Below, piece by piece: positions 32,014 to 41,632 of a stretch of DNA of 64,000 nt; position 1 is the stretch's first letter, and each line of letters starts with the position of its first letter. The notes beneath the pieces were generated by a model. It saw only the letters and a program-made list of their open reading frames with translations. It searched no databases and was not told the origin of the DNA. Source of the DNA: Takakia lepidozioides (taxonomy: Eukaryota > Streptophyta > Takakiopsida > Takakiales > Takakiaceae); assembly GCA_030704615.1 (NCBI GenBank), contig CM060732.1:41211053-41275052 (forward strand), read 5' to 3'. The position numbers and the translations under genes were made by a program.

Positions 32014-32180
32014 CTGTTGTAGCCCAATGGTAATGGGCATACACCACCTCGGAAGTGGTTGTGTGTTCACTCCACGGACAAGTGTCACAAAGGTGTCCAC
32101 CTTCCTGCTGGATGGCAATAGCCCTTTGGGGTCAAGAGACACCATAATTTACGCTTCCTTCGGGAGGAGTCATATATAAA
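32014..32180 (+). mobile_element. tRNA-derived SINE-like head
   Basis: TAGCCCAATGGTAATGGG (about 32021) fits a polymerase III box A, and GTGTTCACTCCAC (about 32063) fits box B at tRNA-like spacing. The 3' end carries GCTTCCTTCGGGAGG. It does not fold as an intact tRNA, so a SINE remnant is the best reading. Confidence 0.4.
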
Positions 32181-32389
32181 CTTCCCATTGCACTTTGAAT
32201 CGGTGAGATGGTTTTGAAATTCCGGTGATGACTGAGAGTCCGACGGAGACTTAATTTAATTTAGAGCAAGTATATGATGTCATTGTGCAATGTCAACGTC
32301 GTAATTTTTACAATCTGCCTGAAAATAAAATTGAATTATGAAAATCATTTTGGTCAAACTTATTTGCTCTAAATTGCTTTCTTTTGATT

Positions 32390-32545
32390 TTTCTTTTTTG
32401 AAAGAAACGCCAGCCCCAACAACTGGGCCTTAAGGGGCGAAATAAACCCCCTTTCTGAGCGATGGAGGCATTACAATAGCAGAGGCCCGACCCGAAGGCA
32501 GCTTACCACCTAACGACAGCCCCGGTTGTGTTTCCTCACCTATTC
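32390..32545 (-). mobile_element. SINE-like 3' part, same family as 13400-13570
   Basis: On the minus strand it reads TGCCTTCGGGTCGGGCCTCT, then AATGCCTCCATCGCTCAG, then GTTTCTTTCAAAAAAG. This matches the 3' half of the element at 13400-13570. The box-A/box-B head is missing or unrecognisable. Confidence 0.5.
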
Positions 32546-33767
32546 AATGTAGGTAAATGTTACAGAACTTCTAGATATTAATTATGATAAAATTGCCAAA
32601 CAGAACTCAATGGTTTGCCAAGTTTTCGAAACTCTCGTAAGTTCAAACCTTTACTTATACGACCATATATTTCTCATGTATTCTTATAATATTTACTATT
32701 TGATGTCATACATCAATTCGCTACTAATCTTTAACATGTGACCCCACATGCACGACCATATATCTCTCATGGATTTTCATACATGATGATTATGGGCATC
32801 CACCTCAACCTACGAGCCCCACATGCATGACCACATATCTCTCTTATATATTTCCATACATGGATGACATGGGCATCCACTGAAATATGACTATCTCAAG
32901 GCTTAGAATTTTTTTGAAGTAGCAAGACAAACTTTTAATGTATTGCGAATCTGACCTTGCAACTTGCGGTTTCTGCCTGTAGTACTACCAGTAGGCTACC
33001 CACTGCTTTCCAGAGGGAGCCAAATTCTAGTTTAGTTATACTTGGAAATGAGCCTCAGATAGCGTCCAGCCGCCAGCGCTGCGGTGACCACGCGCATGTG
33101 ATGGGTCTTCTTCAATAATACATGGGTATGGAATACTTTTTGACCACAAACCCTGTCACTGTCACTCACTGTCACTGTCCCTATCCCGGCCTTAGCTTGT
33201 CCCTGCTACACCCTTATCAAACCCTGCTACACCTTAGGGATGTAGAGGTGGTAAAAAAAAGTACTCGTTATGTTGGGAACAAGTGGGTGTTACGAGGTAG
33301 GATGTTCGGAACAAGTGGGTTGTTAACAACGTAGTTGTTCCGGAAAAGTTGATGTTCTTAGGGTGTAGCAGGGTTTGATAAGGGTGTAGGAGTTTCACAT
33401 TTGCCACTCTGGCGCCTGTTACTAGAGACTTTCCAAATTAGGACACAAGTGTGAAAGTGATGGGAAGGAGTGTTTTTCCAACTATTTTCTGTATTTCAAG
33501 AAGCTCAAGAATAAATCAAATGCCGAACAACGAGTTGGTGTCGCCAAACTGAAGTCCGAAAGGACTGGAGTCCGAAAGAATGATGTCGATTTTACTGGGA
33601 AGACAATAGGGAGTAATATAAGAACTTAATGGACGCGTGCGATCTGATGGTACTTTCGCCGGATTCCGGCAGCCTGGGCTCCTCGGGCTGGGCCCTTGTC
33701 AAATCCTCCCCACGCCCTCTTACCTCAGTTTCGCTATTAAATACTTAAGAATCCAAGTGGTTTTCAT
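32546..33767. other. intergenic, no gene recognised
   Basis: It has short repeated phrases (CATATATCTCTCATG at about 32757 and relatives at 32662 and 32835; repeated GTGTAGCAGGGTTTGATAAG and its complement at about 33210 and 33365) but no coding signal. Confidence 0.35.
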
Positions 33768-34334
33768 GTTGTGGTGGGTAGCCTGATGGTAAGGCAATAG
33801 CATTGTAGGCGGCGAGGTTCTGGGTACCTTGATTGATGGGGAGGCTCTCCTAGTGTAACCCGCATATTGGTATTCCAATCTGTGTAACCCTCTGTAACCC
33901 CGGTCTCTCATGTAACTCTAGTTAGTCCATTTTGTACTTAGCCAGATTTGGACTTAGTCAGATTTGGACTTAGTCAAATTTCGAGACCAAGTGTGGGTTA
34001 CACTGACTGGAGTTACACTCCATTCTATGTAACCCGTCGTGTAACCCCATGTAACCCCATGTGGAGTTAACCTCGGTACGATGATTGATGGGGAGGCTCT
34101 TCTAGTGTAACCCGCATATTGGTATTCCATTCTGTTTAACCCTCTGTAACCCCGGTCTCTCATGTAACTCTAGTTAGTCCATTTTGTACTTAGCCAGATT
34201 TGGACTTAGTCAAATTTCGAGACCAAGTGTGGGCTACACTGACTGGAGTTACACTCCATTCTATGTAACCCTGAGTGGAGTTACACACCTCGTCGTGTAA
34301 CCCCATGTAACCCCATGTGGAGTTACACACCGCG
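33768..34334 (+). repeat. 252-bp tandem duplication rich in GTAACCCC, with SINE-like head
   Basis: GATTGATGGGGAGGCTCT starts at 33831 and again at 34083, exactly 252 bp apart, and the intervening sequences match closely. Both copies carry many TGTAACCC and GTTACAC phrases. The preceding TAGCCTGATGG (box-A-like) and GAGGTTCTGGGTACC (box-B-like) at 33771-33827 suggest that a tRNA-derived SINE head begins the unit. The array ends about 320 bp upstream of the PPR-DYW start codon. Confidence 0.7.
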
Positions 34335-34650
34335 TGGTGTAACCCTGACCGGAGCTTACACGTTCCATGTCACTCTCAATAGAGGGGTGGGGAAGATTCG
34401 ACATGCCGGAAACTGTTGTTCCAAGACCCCTTGGTAAACTCCTGAGACTGCACCACAGGGAGCCCTGTATTGGGAAGGAGAGAACCACGATCTCAAAACA
34501 GTGAACGACGACGGCAGGATTGGCCTGGGAGCTGAATAAAAGGCTGGCATTGAGGGGGGCAATCTACAAGCTTTGAGCGAAAGAGAGTAGCTTTTACAAA
34601 TAAAGATCTCCAATAAGAAGAGACTGGGGCATTCCGAAAATCAGGTACGT
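34335..34650 (+). other. 5' flank of the PPR-DYW gene
   Basis: No clear TATA box or other promoter element was identified. The minus-strand frames here are not protein-like. Confidence 0.3.
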
Positions 34651-37242
34651 ATGAGTTGGAGGAATCTGGGGTCAAAGAAAGGTGTCCTCCGATGCAGCCT
34701 CGACTCAGACTTTTGCAGAATGGCAGGTTTGAATCAGGCCCAGTTGTTAGCATCAGATACATGCACGGTGACCACTGCATTTGAAGGAGGACCAAGATAT
34801 GGAGTCGTCAAGAATTCTGCTAGCACTTATGTGGACGTAAGGACACTTTGTAAGGCAGGACAACTGAAAGAGGCTCTAAACATTTTGAACCAAGGATGCA
34901 TTTCGGAGTACTCGAACGCTTATGTCTGTCTTCTGCAGCAATGCATCAAAATCAAAGGCCTAGTCGAGGGAAAGCAGGTGCATGCTCACATCATCCGAAG
35001 TGGGTTCAAACCAAACATTTTTGTACTCAGCACCCTTGTCAACATGTATGCCAAGTGTGGGAGTGTGGTGCAGGCACGCCAAGTGTTTGACAAAATGCCT
35101 GAACGAGACATGGTTACGTGGAACACAATGATAGGAGGATATGCCAAACATGGATGTGGTAGGGAGGCTTTCGAGATCTATGAGCAAATGCAACAGGAGG
35201 GAGTGATACCTAACAAGGTCACATTCGTCTGTGTTCTTAACGCGTGTGCCACCCTAGCAGCACTAGAAAAAGGCAAAGAGGTTCATGCTGAGATCATCAA
35301 AGCTGGAATTGGCTCATATATTAAGTTGGAGAATACCCTTGTTGACATGTATGCCAAATGCGGGAGCATAAAGGATGCGCAGCAAGTGTTTGAGAAAATG
35401 GTGCAACGAGATGTGGTCTCATGGAATGTCATGATTGCAGGATATGTTCAGCATGGATGTGGTTGGCAGGCTTTGGAGAGCTACGAGCAAATGATGCAAG
35501 AAGGGGTTGTGCCCGACAAGGTGACATTTATTTGCGTTCTCAAGGCGTGTGCTAGCCTAGGAGCCCTGGAAAAGGGCAAAGAGGTCCATGCTGATATGAT
35601 GAAAGCTGGAATTGTGTCATCTACTAATTTGGAGAACACCCTTATTGACATGTATGCCAAATGTGGGAGCATGAAGTTTGCTTGTCAAGTGTTTGACCAT
35701 ATGGCACACCGAGATGTGGTCTCATGGAACACCATGATTGCAGGATATGCTCAGCATGGGCGTGGTAGGGAGTCTCTAGAGTTCTATGAGCAAATGATCC
35801 GAGGAGGGTTGCTGCCCGACAAGGTCACATTCACTTGCGTTCTTAATGCATGTGCCAGTCTGGCAGCGCTGGAAAAGGGCAAGGAGGTCCATTCTGAAAT
35901 CATCAAGGCTGGAATTGAGTCATTTATTAATTTGGAGAATACCCTTGTGGACATGTATGCTAAGTGTGGGAGCATGAAGGATGCACGTCGAGTGTTTGAC
36001 AACATGGATCAGCGGAATGTGGTCTCATGGAATGCTATGATCGCAGGATATGCTCAGCAGGGTTGTGGTAGGGAGGCTTTGGAGATTTATGAACAAATGA
36101 TATTTGAACGGTTGATGCCCAACAACGTTACATTCACTTGTGTTCTCAGTGCATGTGCCAGCCTGGCAGCCCTGGAAAAGGGCTTAAAGATCCATGTTGA
36201 CATCGCCAAAACCGGAGTCCCGCTGAATATCATTGTGGAGACTGCCCTCGTAGACATGTATGCCAAGTGCGGGAGCATGACAAATGCTCGCCGAGTTTTT
36301 GACAATATGGCTCATCGAAATGTGGTCTCATGGAGTGCCATGATAGCAGGATATGGTCAGCATGGGTCTGGTAGGGAGGCCCTTCAGCTATTTGAACAAA
36401 TGCAAAAGGAAGGCTTGAAGCCTAATGGTATCACCTTTATATGTGTTCTCGCTGCATGTAACCATGTGGGCCTACTGGATGAGGGCCGTCACTACTTTTT
36501 TTCCATGAATCAAGATCATGGCCTCACTCCTACAATGGAGCATTTTGGCTGCATGGTGGACCTTTTTGGCCGTGCAGGGCAATTGGAGGAGGCAGAGGAC
36601 TTCATCAACATAATGCCAATTGAACCAGGTGCCGGGGTGTGGGGGGCCTTGCTTGGTGCTTGTAGAATTTATGGGGATGTAGATAGAGCAGAACGTGCAG
36701 CACATTGCTTTCTCAAGTGGGATCCTCAGCATGCTCCGACTTACATGCTGCTGTCGACCATTTATGCTGCGGCTGGCAGGTTGGACGATAAAGCAAAGGT
36801 GACAAAACTAATGGAGGACAGAGGTGTCAGAAAGGAGCAAGAGAAGTGCTGGACTGAGGTCAACAACCAGGTACATACATTCAATGAAGGAGAAGCATTA
36901 CACCCTCAAATGGAGAAAATTCATGCCGAGCTGATTAGATTGTCTGAGAAGATGAAGGAGACAGCGTATATGGCTGAAATGTACTTTGTACTGCATGATG
37001 CGGTGGAGAGGAAAGAATTTTCCCTTTGCCAACACAATCAGATGTTGGCCATTGCTTTTGGGCTCATCAGCACCTCCCTTGGGACGCCTCTCCGTGTTTT
37101 CAAAAACCTTTGGGTGTGTGGGGACTGCCACACCACCACCAAGTTCATCTCAAAGATTGTGAGACGATCAGTAATTGTACGGGATGGCAACCGCCTTCAC
37201 CACTTCCAAGATGGAGTTTGTTCTTGTGGGGATTACTGGTGA
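34651..37242 (+). CDS. PLS-class PPR protein with DYW domain (organelle RNA factor)
   Basis: Single-exon frame, 863 residues; a second Met at residue 24 (34720) is also possible. The N-terminus is a probable organelle-targeting stretch. Residues about 70-600 are PLS repeats, with five S-type MYAKCGS motifs alternating with VVSWNAMIAGY and KVTFxCVLNACASLAALEKG blocks. E-type motifs follow (GLLDEGRHYFFSM, EPGAGVWGALLGACR), then a DYW domain ending CSCGDYW. DYW proteins are sequence-specific factors for C-to-U RNA editing in mitochondria or plastids. In the deaminase site the usual HSE reads HNQ (QHNQMLAIAFGL, about 37033), while the CxxC pair (CGDC) is intact. Loss of the catalytic Glu suggests no deaminase activity; it might act in trans or have another RNA role. 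The frame is otherwise complete. Confidence 0.92.
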   Translation: MSWRNLGSKKGVLRCSLDSDFCRMAGLNQAQLLASDTCTVTTAFEGGPRYGVVKNSASTYVDVRTLCKAGQLKEALNILNQGCISEYSNAYVCLLQQCIKIKGLVEGKQVHAHIIRSGFKPNIFVLSTLVNMYAKCGSVVQARQVFDKMPERDMVTWNTMIGGYAKHGCGREAFEIYEQMQQEGVIPNKVTFVCVLNACATLAALEKGKEVHAEIIKAGIGSYIKLENTLVDMYAKCGSIKDAQQVFEKMVQRDVVSWNVMIAGYVQHGCGWQALESYEQMMQEGVVPDKVTFICVLKACASLGALEKGKEVHADMMKAGIVSSTNLENTLIDMYAKCGSMKFACQVFDHMAHRDVVSWNTMIAGYAQHGRGRESLEFYEQMIRGGLLPDKVTFTCVLNACASLAALEKGKEVHSEIIKAGIESFINLENTLVDMYAKCGSMKDARRVFDNMDQRNVVSWNAMIAGYAQQGCGREALEIYEQMIFERLMPNNVTFTCVLSACASLAALEKGLKIHVDIAKTGVPLNIIVETALVDMYAKCGSMTNARRVFDNMAHRNVVSWSAMIAGYGQHGSGREALQLFEQMQKEGLKPNGITFICVLAACNHVGLLDEGRHYFFSMNQDHGLTPTMEHFGCMVDLFGRAGQLEEAEDFINIMPIEPGAGVWGALLGACRIYGDVDRAERAAHCFLKWDPQHAPTYMLLSTIYAAAGRLDDKAKVTKLMEDRGVRKEQEKCWTEVNNQVHTFNEGEALHPQMEKIHAELIRLSEKMKETAYMAEMYFVLHDAVERKEFSLCQHNQMLAIAFGLISTSLGTPLRVFKNLWVCGDCHTTTKFISKIVRRSVIVRDGNRLHHFQDGVCSCGDYW

Positions 37243-38102
37243 TAGGAGCATCTTGGATACGTGAGGATGGATATGTCATATATTTCAAAGCTCGCAAAGT
37301 GAATGGAAGAGTGTATGGCATGAATGCATTCAGCACTTTGCACTCTTTTTTAGCTGCCCCTGGCAATGATCACAGCTGAGTATGATCATTGGACAGCAGT
37401 GGTGTGAAGACCAGAAAAACTGTGTCCTGGAGTCCTCAACATAATGATAGGTGTGCAGAAAATCTGCATTTACTGGGCTAGAAGTTTACGATAACGCAAC
37501 AAGGACACAAGCATTCAAGCGATCCAAGAAGACCGCAGGGACATTCACAAAACATAGCTCTCTGTCTCTGAGTCATTGTTCCTGGATGTATGTAAAGACG
37601 GTAACTCACCAGCTCCTGTGATGCGGATTTAGCGTTCTCCTTCACCAGCTCCGACGCCGAGGCCACTGTCGTTCCACTATCCACTGCAAGAGGGAAAATG
37701 TGCAAACTGACGGGTGGAATCTTGCCAAAAGAATTTGCTGGTGAGACTTCCTGCTTGGTACGCTTATACGTCCAGGGAGGTCTTCGAGATCTTCAGATGG
37801 ATCCAGAAACTTTCATTGTCTTATGAAAGCAATCATCTTCCCTTGAATACGGGCTCTCCTGTTCTGTTATCTCCTTCCATGGTGTTGCTGGCTTTCAGTC
37901 TGGAGATGGCCGTTTCTGGCAACCTATCTCCTTCCATTTCTCCATTGTCTCCAGGAGCTTATGATAGTGTTTGCTATGTTTGTCCTCCTTAGATTCTTGC
38001 CCCCTTTTCCTTTAATTGACACTATCTTCCTAAATAGCGCCCTGCCCCGTAGAAGCAGTGACGCATTACTGTCATATGGCTAATTTTATTGATTCGGTCC
38101 AG
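37243..38102. other. 3' flank, no clear gene
   Basis: A minus-strand exon-like segment at about 37619-37687 lies between an acceptor-like GCAG and a donor-like GTGAGTTACC (TTVASASELVKENAKSASQE), but no flanking exons were found. The end of the interval (ATTGATTCGGTCCAG, to 38102) acts as an acceptor-like boundary for the PDH fragment. Confidence 0.3.
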
Positions 38103-39396
38103 GGTGAAATTGCAGTTGGTCACCAAGGAAGAGGGACGTGAGATTTATGAAGATCTGGTGCTTGGACGATCATTTGAGGACATGTGCGCCCAGATGTACT
38201 ACAGAGGAAAGATGTTTGGATTTGTGCATCTGTACAATGGCCAGGAAGCAGTGTCAACAGGCTTCATCAAGCTGCTAAAAAAGGAGGATTATGTCACGAG
38301 CACCTACAGGTAGAGACCATGTACATGCACTTAGCAAGGGCATCCCAGCTCGGCAAGTGATGAGTTAACTCTTTGGAAAGACCGCTGGCTGCTGCCGGAG
38401 ACAGGGAGGTTTGATGCACCTGTTCTCCAAAGAACATGGGTTACTGGGTGGATTTGCCTTCATTGGAGAAGGAATCCCTCTTGCAACTGGAGCAGCTTTT
38501 ACCTCGATATACGAAAGGGAGGTCTTGAAAGATGACAATTCCGATGCAGTGTCAGTTGCTTTCTTTGGGGATGGGACAGCCAAAATGGCCAGTTTTTTGA
38601 GTGCCTAAACATGGCAACTGTTTGGAAGCTACCAATCATCTTTGTGGTGGAGAACAATCTGTGGGCTATAGGAATATCGCACTACAGATCCACCTCAGAT
38701 CCAGAAATCTGGAAGAAGGGACCTGCTTTTGGCATGCCTGGAGTCCACATTGATGGCATGGATGTGTTGAAGGTGAGGGAGGTTGCTAAGGAGGCCATCG
38801 CAAGAGCTAGAAGAGGTGATGGACCTACTCTCATCGAATGTGAAACATACAGATTCAGGGGCCACTCGCCCGCCGACCCTGATGAACTCCGTGCCCCTTG
38901 TAAGTTGACGGAAGATTTCTCCACTGCACCACTTAAATAACTTTGCTCAAACACAGACACTTTGATGCAAATGGATTAGTGGAATTTCTTATGATGACTG
39001 TTCATGTGAGTACCGTTGAGTATCTTTTGAAATATCCAGCGAGAAAAGAGCATCTATTTGCTACAATTTGGCAAGTGAAAGTGGTTCTAGGTACACTCTG
39101 CAAATAGGTTCTTACAAGACGACTTTTGTTTAGTTAGAGAGAAAGTAAAAGTGGAAGGGATCAGGGATCACACAATGTGGGGATAAGGCTGGGCCAATCT
39201 TGAATCCTAATGGGGTGTCCTCTATTTGGTTGCTGACAGCTGGAAAAGCACACTATGCTGCAAGGGATTCTATTGTTTCCTTCAAGAAGTCTGTTGGAGA
39301 ATGAACTTTGCCGATCCTAGGGGATTTGGTATTGGACCTGATGGGAAATTAAGATGTGAAGACCCCGGATTCACCGCTGGTTCTGCCCAGGTGTAA
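38103..39396 (+). pseudogene. PDHA: plastid-type pyruvate dehydrogenase E1-alpha, broken copy with one intron
   Basis: The sequence encodes most of PDH E1-alpha. It starts at [20 protein letters not shown] and continues through [20 protein letters not shown] and VTSTYR. After a TAGA insertion at 38311 come HVHALSKGIPARQVM, GLLGGFAFIGEGIPLATGAA, the thiamine diphosphate region [21 protein letters not shown] and [21 protein letters not shown] intron (38900-39239) separates it from GKAHYAARD. About 40 residues are then missing before ADPRGFGIGPDGKLRC and the stop at 39396. Disruptions are the 4-base insertion, TAA at 38366 in place of a Glu codon, a one-base deletion near 38584, and the C-terminal deletion. 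The transit peptide exon is absent. The active enzyme decarboxylates pyruvate for plastid fatty-acid synthesis. The retained, in-phase intron argues for a DNA-level duplicate, not a retrocopy. Confidence 0.9.
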
Positions 39397-40036
39397 TTCA
39401 ACCCACCGCTCACTGTATGGCTCTTAAAAAAAGCTGATCCCATTTGGAAGTTGGTGAAGCCGCTGTATTCAAAACTCACTGAAGTCATGCCAACAGGCTG
39501 GAAGGTTGTCTGAGTGACAGATCTGCACAATAATGAGTCACACACTTGTTTGTTGGAGTATCTGTCCAACGCGGGGTCATAAACTCTTCAAGTTCTGTGA
39601 GGATCACCTCGAAGTAGTCTTAGGATTCCCCTTTCCACAGCTTTGTGGGTCGGGGATAATTTTGTCTAGAGCTGTTTTAACTTTTATTTCATGTGTTTAA
39701 GACAGCATGAACATTTAGCTAGTTGCTGGTTTCAGTCACACCTGTTGACTGCTGCAATGGATTTTTTGTTTTGCCAAAGAATTAGGATACCCATTAGCTC
39801 AAAGATATTTTGAATTAGTTTTATGCTCAGGAGGGTGATAGTCAACCCTTTATGCAATGCCAAGGAAACAAACTCATATTTTGTTTCTCACCATTGTCAT
39901 TTGCTGAAGTTGCCTTCCAATAGTATTATGTTCAATCTTTCGTCCCGGCGGCTTACTGCCTCTTGTGATTTTTGTCTCTATTGTTGGGGGGAGTTCCCCC
40001 TTTGCAAACCCTGTGTGGTTTGGTTTCTCCACATTC
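39397..40036. other. intergenic, no gene recognised
   Basis: It has only short frames. It ends at the TTAA flank of the small transposon. Confidence 0.35.
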
Positions 40037-40040
40037 TTAA

Positions 40041-40822
40041 CCCTTAATTTCCCAAGCCCTTTTTGGAGTTTTTAACAATTTTGGGTACCCAGCTGCAGTA
40101 AATTGCCCCTAGAAACCTACCAAAAATCATCCATAGATTCCAGCCATACAGAAGTGGGCCCAGCCCACTTATGCACAACATATCAAAAAAGAGCCAATTC
40201 CACCATGGGAATTGAGATTATAACATTGGCCCAAACCTCAAATTTCAGGTCTCAAAGGAGAAGTGGACCAAGCGAATACCTAGCTTTATCCAATTTTGCT
40301 TGCCCCAAGACCCACCTTTTCCCAAATCCACAGTGGAATGGCTACAACCCCTCTAAATTGCAGGTCCAACAGATTTTTTCACCTATGGTTGCTTTGTATA
40401 TAATTACATAGGGGTTAAAATCAAAAAATTGACAAGAATGTGCCTCCAAATGAAGTACTTTTTTTTCTACAAAATTTCTAAAACCCAGCTGTGGATGTGT
40501 GTATGTAATGCGCACACACCACAAGGTGGAGTGGTTTTTACAATTTTTTAATTTTTACTAACTTTATTGATTTTATAATTTGGGCCTGTTTCCCGCCACA
40601 TCAGCAGTCAATAAGCCCCAAAAATCTGACATAATTACCTTAGATATTTTTTTGTAGGTGGTAGCTTTTGTTTTTTCTTAATTTTTCTTTTTGCATCATG
40701 TTCCAGACAAGTCCTTTGTCATAAAAGCTTCAGGAGTGGCCCCCATCAGAGGAGATATGCTGAAATTAGGTGGAAGTGGAAATTTAGAGTGACCCCATTC
40801 CGGTCACTTGGGAAATTAAGGG
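40041..40822. mobile_element. 782-bp piggyBac-like MITE
   Basis: CCCTTAATTTCCCAAG at 40041-40056 is the exact inverse of CTTGGGAAATTAAGGG at 40807-40822. Both ends are flanked directly by TTAA (40037-40040 and 40823-40826). TTAA target duplication with CCC...GGG termini is the signature of the piggyBac superfamily. No transposase frame is present, so it would be non-autonomous. The inverted ends do not extend past 16 bp. Confidence 0.7.
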
Positions 40823-40826
40823 TTAA

Positions 40827-41262
40827 TGCAGTTTGGGGCCTCTATTTCCCCTTTTTCCAAACGGAACCAACTGGGGCTTCATCCGCTCTATCAAAACGAA
40901 AAAGAAAAAGAAAACCAACTTGAATTGTCGTGAGGATTACTGAGTATGTCCTTAAGATGACAAGAAAAACAGTCCCCTGTTTCCAAGGAGAAACAAAAAA
41001 AAACAAAATAGTCACTGGATTTTTTAGGAGATCTCTAAAAATAGCTCCATATTGAAAAAAATAGCTCCATAGCTAAACAGAGCTTTTGAACAAAAGCAAC
41101 AACATAAAGTCTAGGAAAAAGAAATAGAAATCTAGATGATTTAAGGTAAGCATTTTAAAGTTTAATCCCTTTTACCCGAAAAGCCAAAAAAAAGTTTAAG
41201 AAACCTAAAAGCAAATCTGGACTTAAAAATTGCTTTATGGACTACGTAGCAAGCTCCTTCTC
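40827..41262. other. intergenic, A-rich
   Basis: No gene seen. Several AAAAAAT and CTCCATA repeats near 41035-41085. Confidence 0.3.
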
Positions 41263-41632
41263 ACCGGCTACTTGAACATGACCGGCTAATGCTACACCGA
41301 CATGCAGGCGACCGGCTGTAGTAGGCTAGTGTAGGAACCTACCTGTTTCTACCTTCCCCTTTCCCTTTCCCGCCCCGCCCCGCTGCTGATGTGAGGTTAC
41401 GGAGAGGGAGACGGGTTACGGGAATGCGTGGACCAATGAGGACGCAGTAGGTCGTAAATGAGGAGAAGATCAAAGGTTATCCTGAGGAACCGGGCTCCTC
41501 TCGGCCAATCACAGCATGATGCAGCATCAGCCGGTTATGGACTAGGTAGCCGGGGAGGCGAGACCGGCTACACCACACCGGTGGCGTCGAGGGATTCCCT
41601 AGTGCCGGCTACACCCCGTAGCCGGTCAGGCC
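41263..41632. repeat. cluster of ACCGGCTA / TAGCCGGT motifs
   Basis: At least eight copies of CCGGCTA or its complement, some degenerate, lie in 370 bp (about 41263, 41281, 41311, 41531, 41549, 41562, 41603, 41621). They occur in both orientations, so several hairpins are possible. The stretch is clearly more GC-rich than its flanks. It could be a promoter/CpG-rich region or the ends of a small element; no gene start follows it convincingly. Confidence 0.55.

Noticed and set aside
32014-32100. A functional tRNA gene
   Set aside because: Box A and box B are present, but the arms do not give a cloverleaf with an acceptor stem.
33831-34334. Interstitial telomere repeat (GTAACCCC-like words)
   Set aside because: Plant telomere repeat is CCCTAAA/TTTAGGG. 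The words here do not form that heptamer and sit within a 252-bp unit.
38103-39396. Processed retropseudogene of PDH E1-alpha
   Set aside because: A phase-correct GT-AG intron (38900-39239) is retained and there is no poly-A tract, so a DNA-level duplication is more likely.
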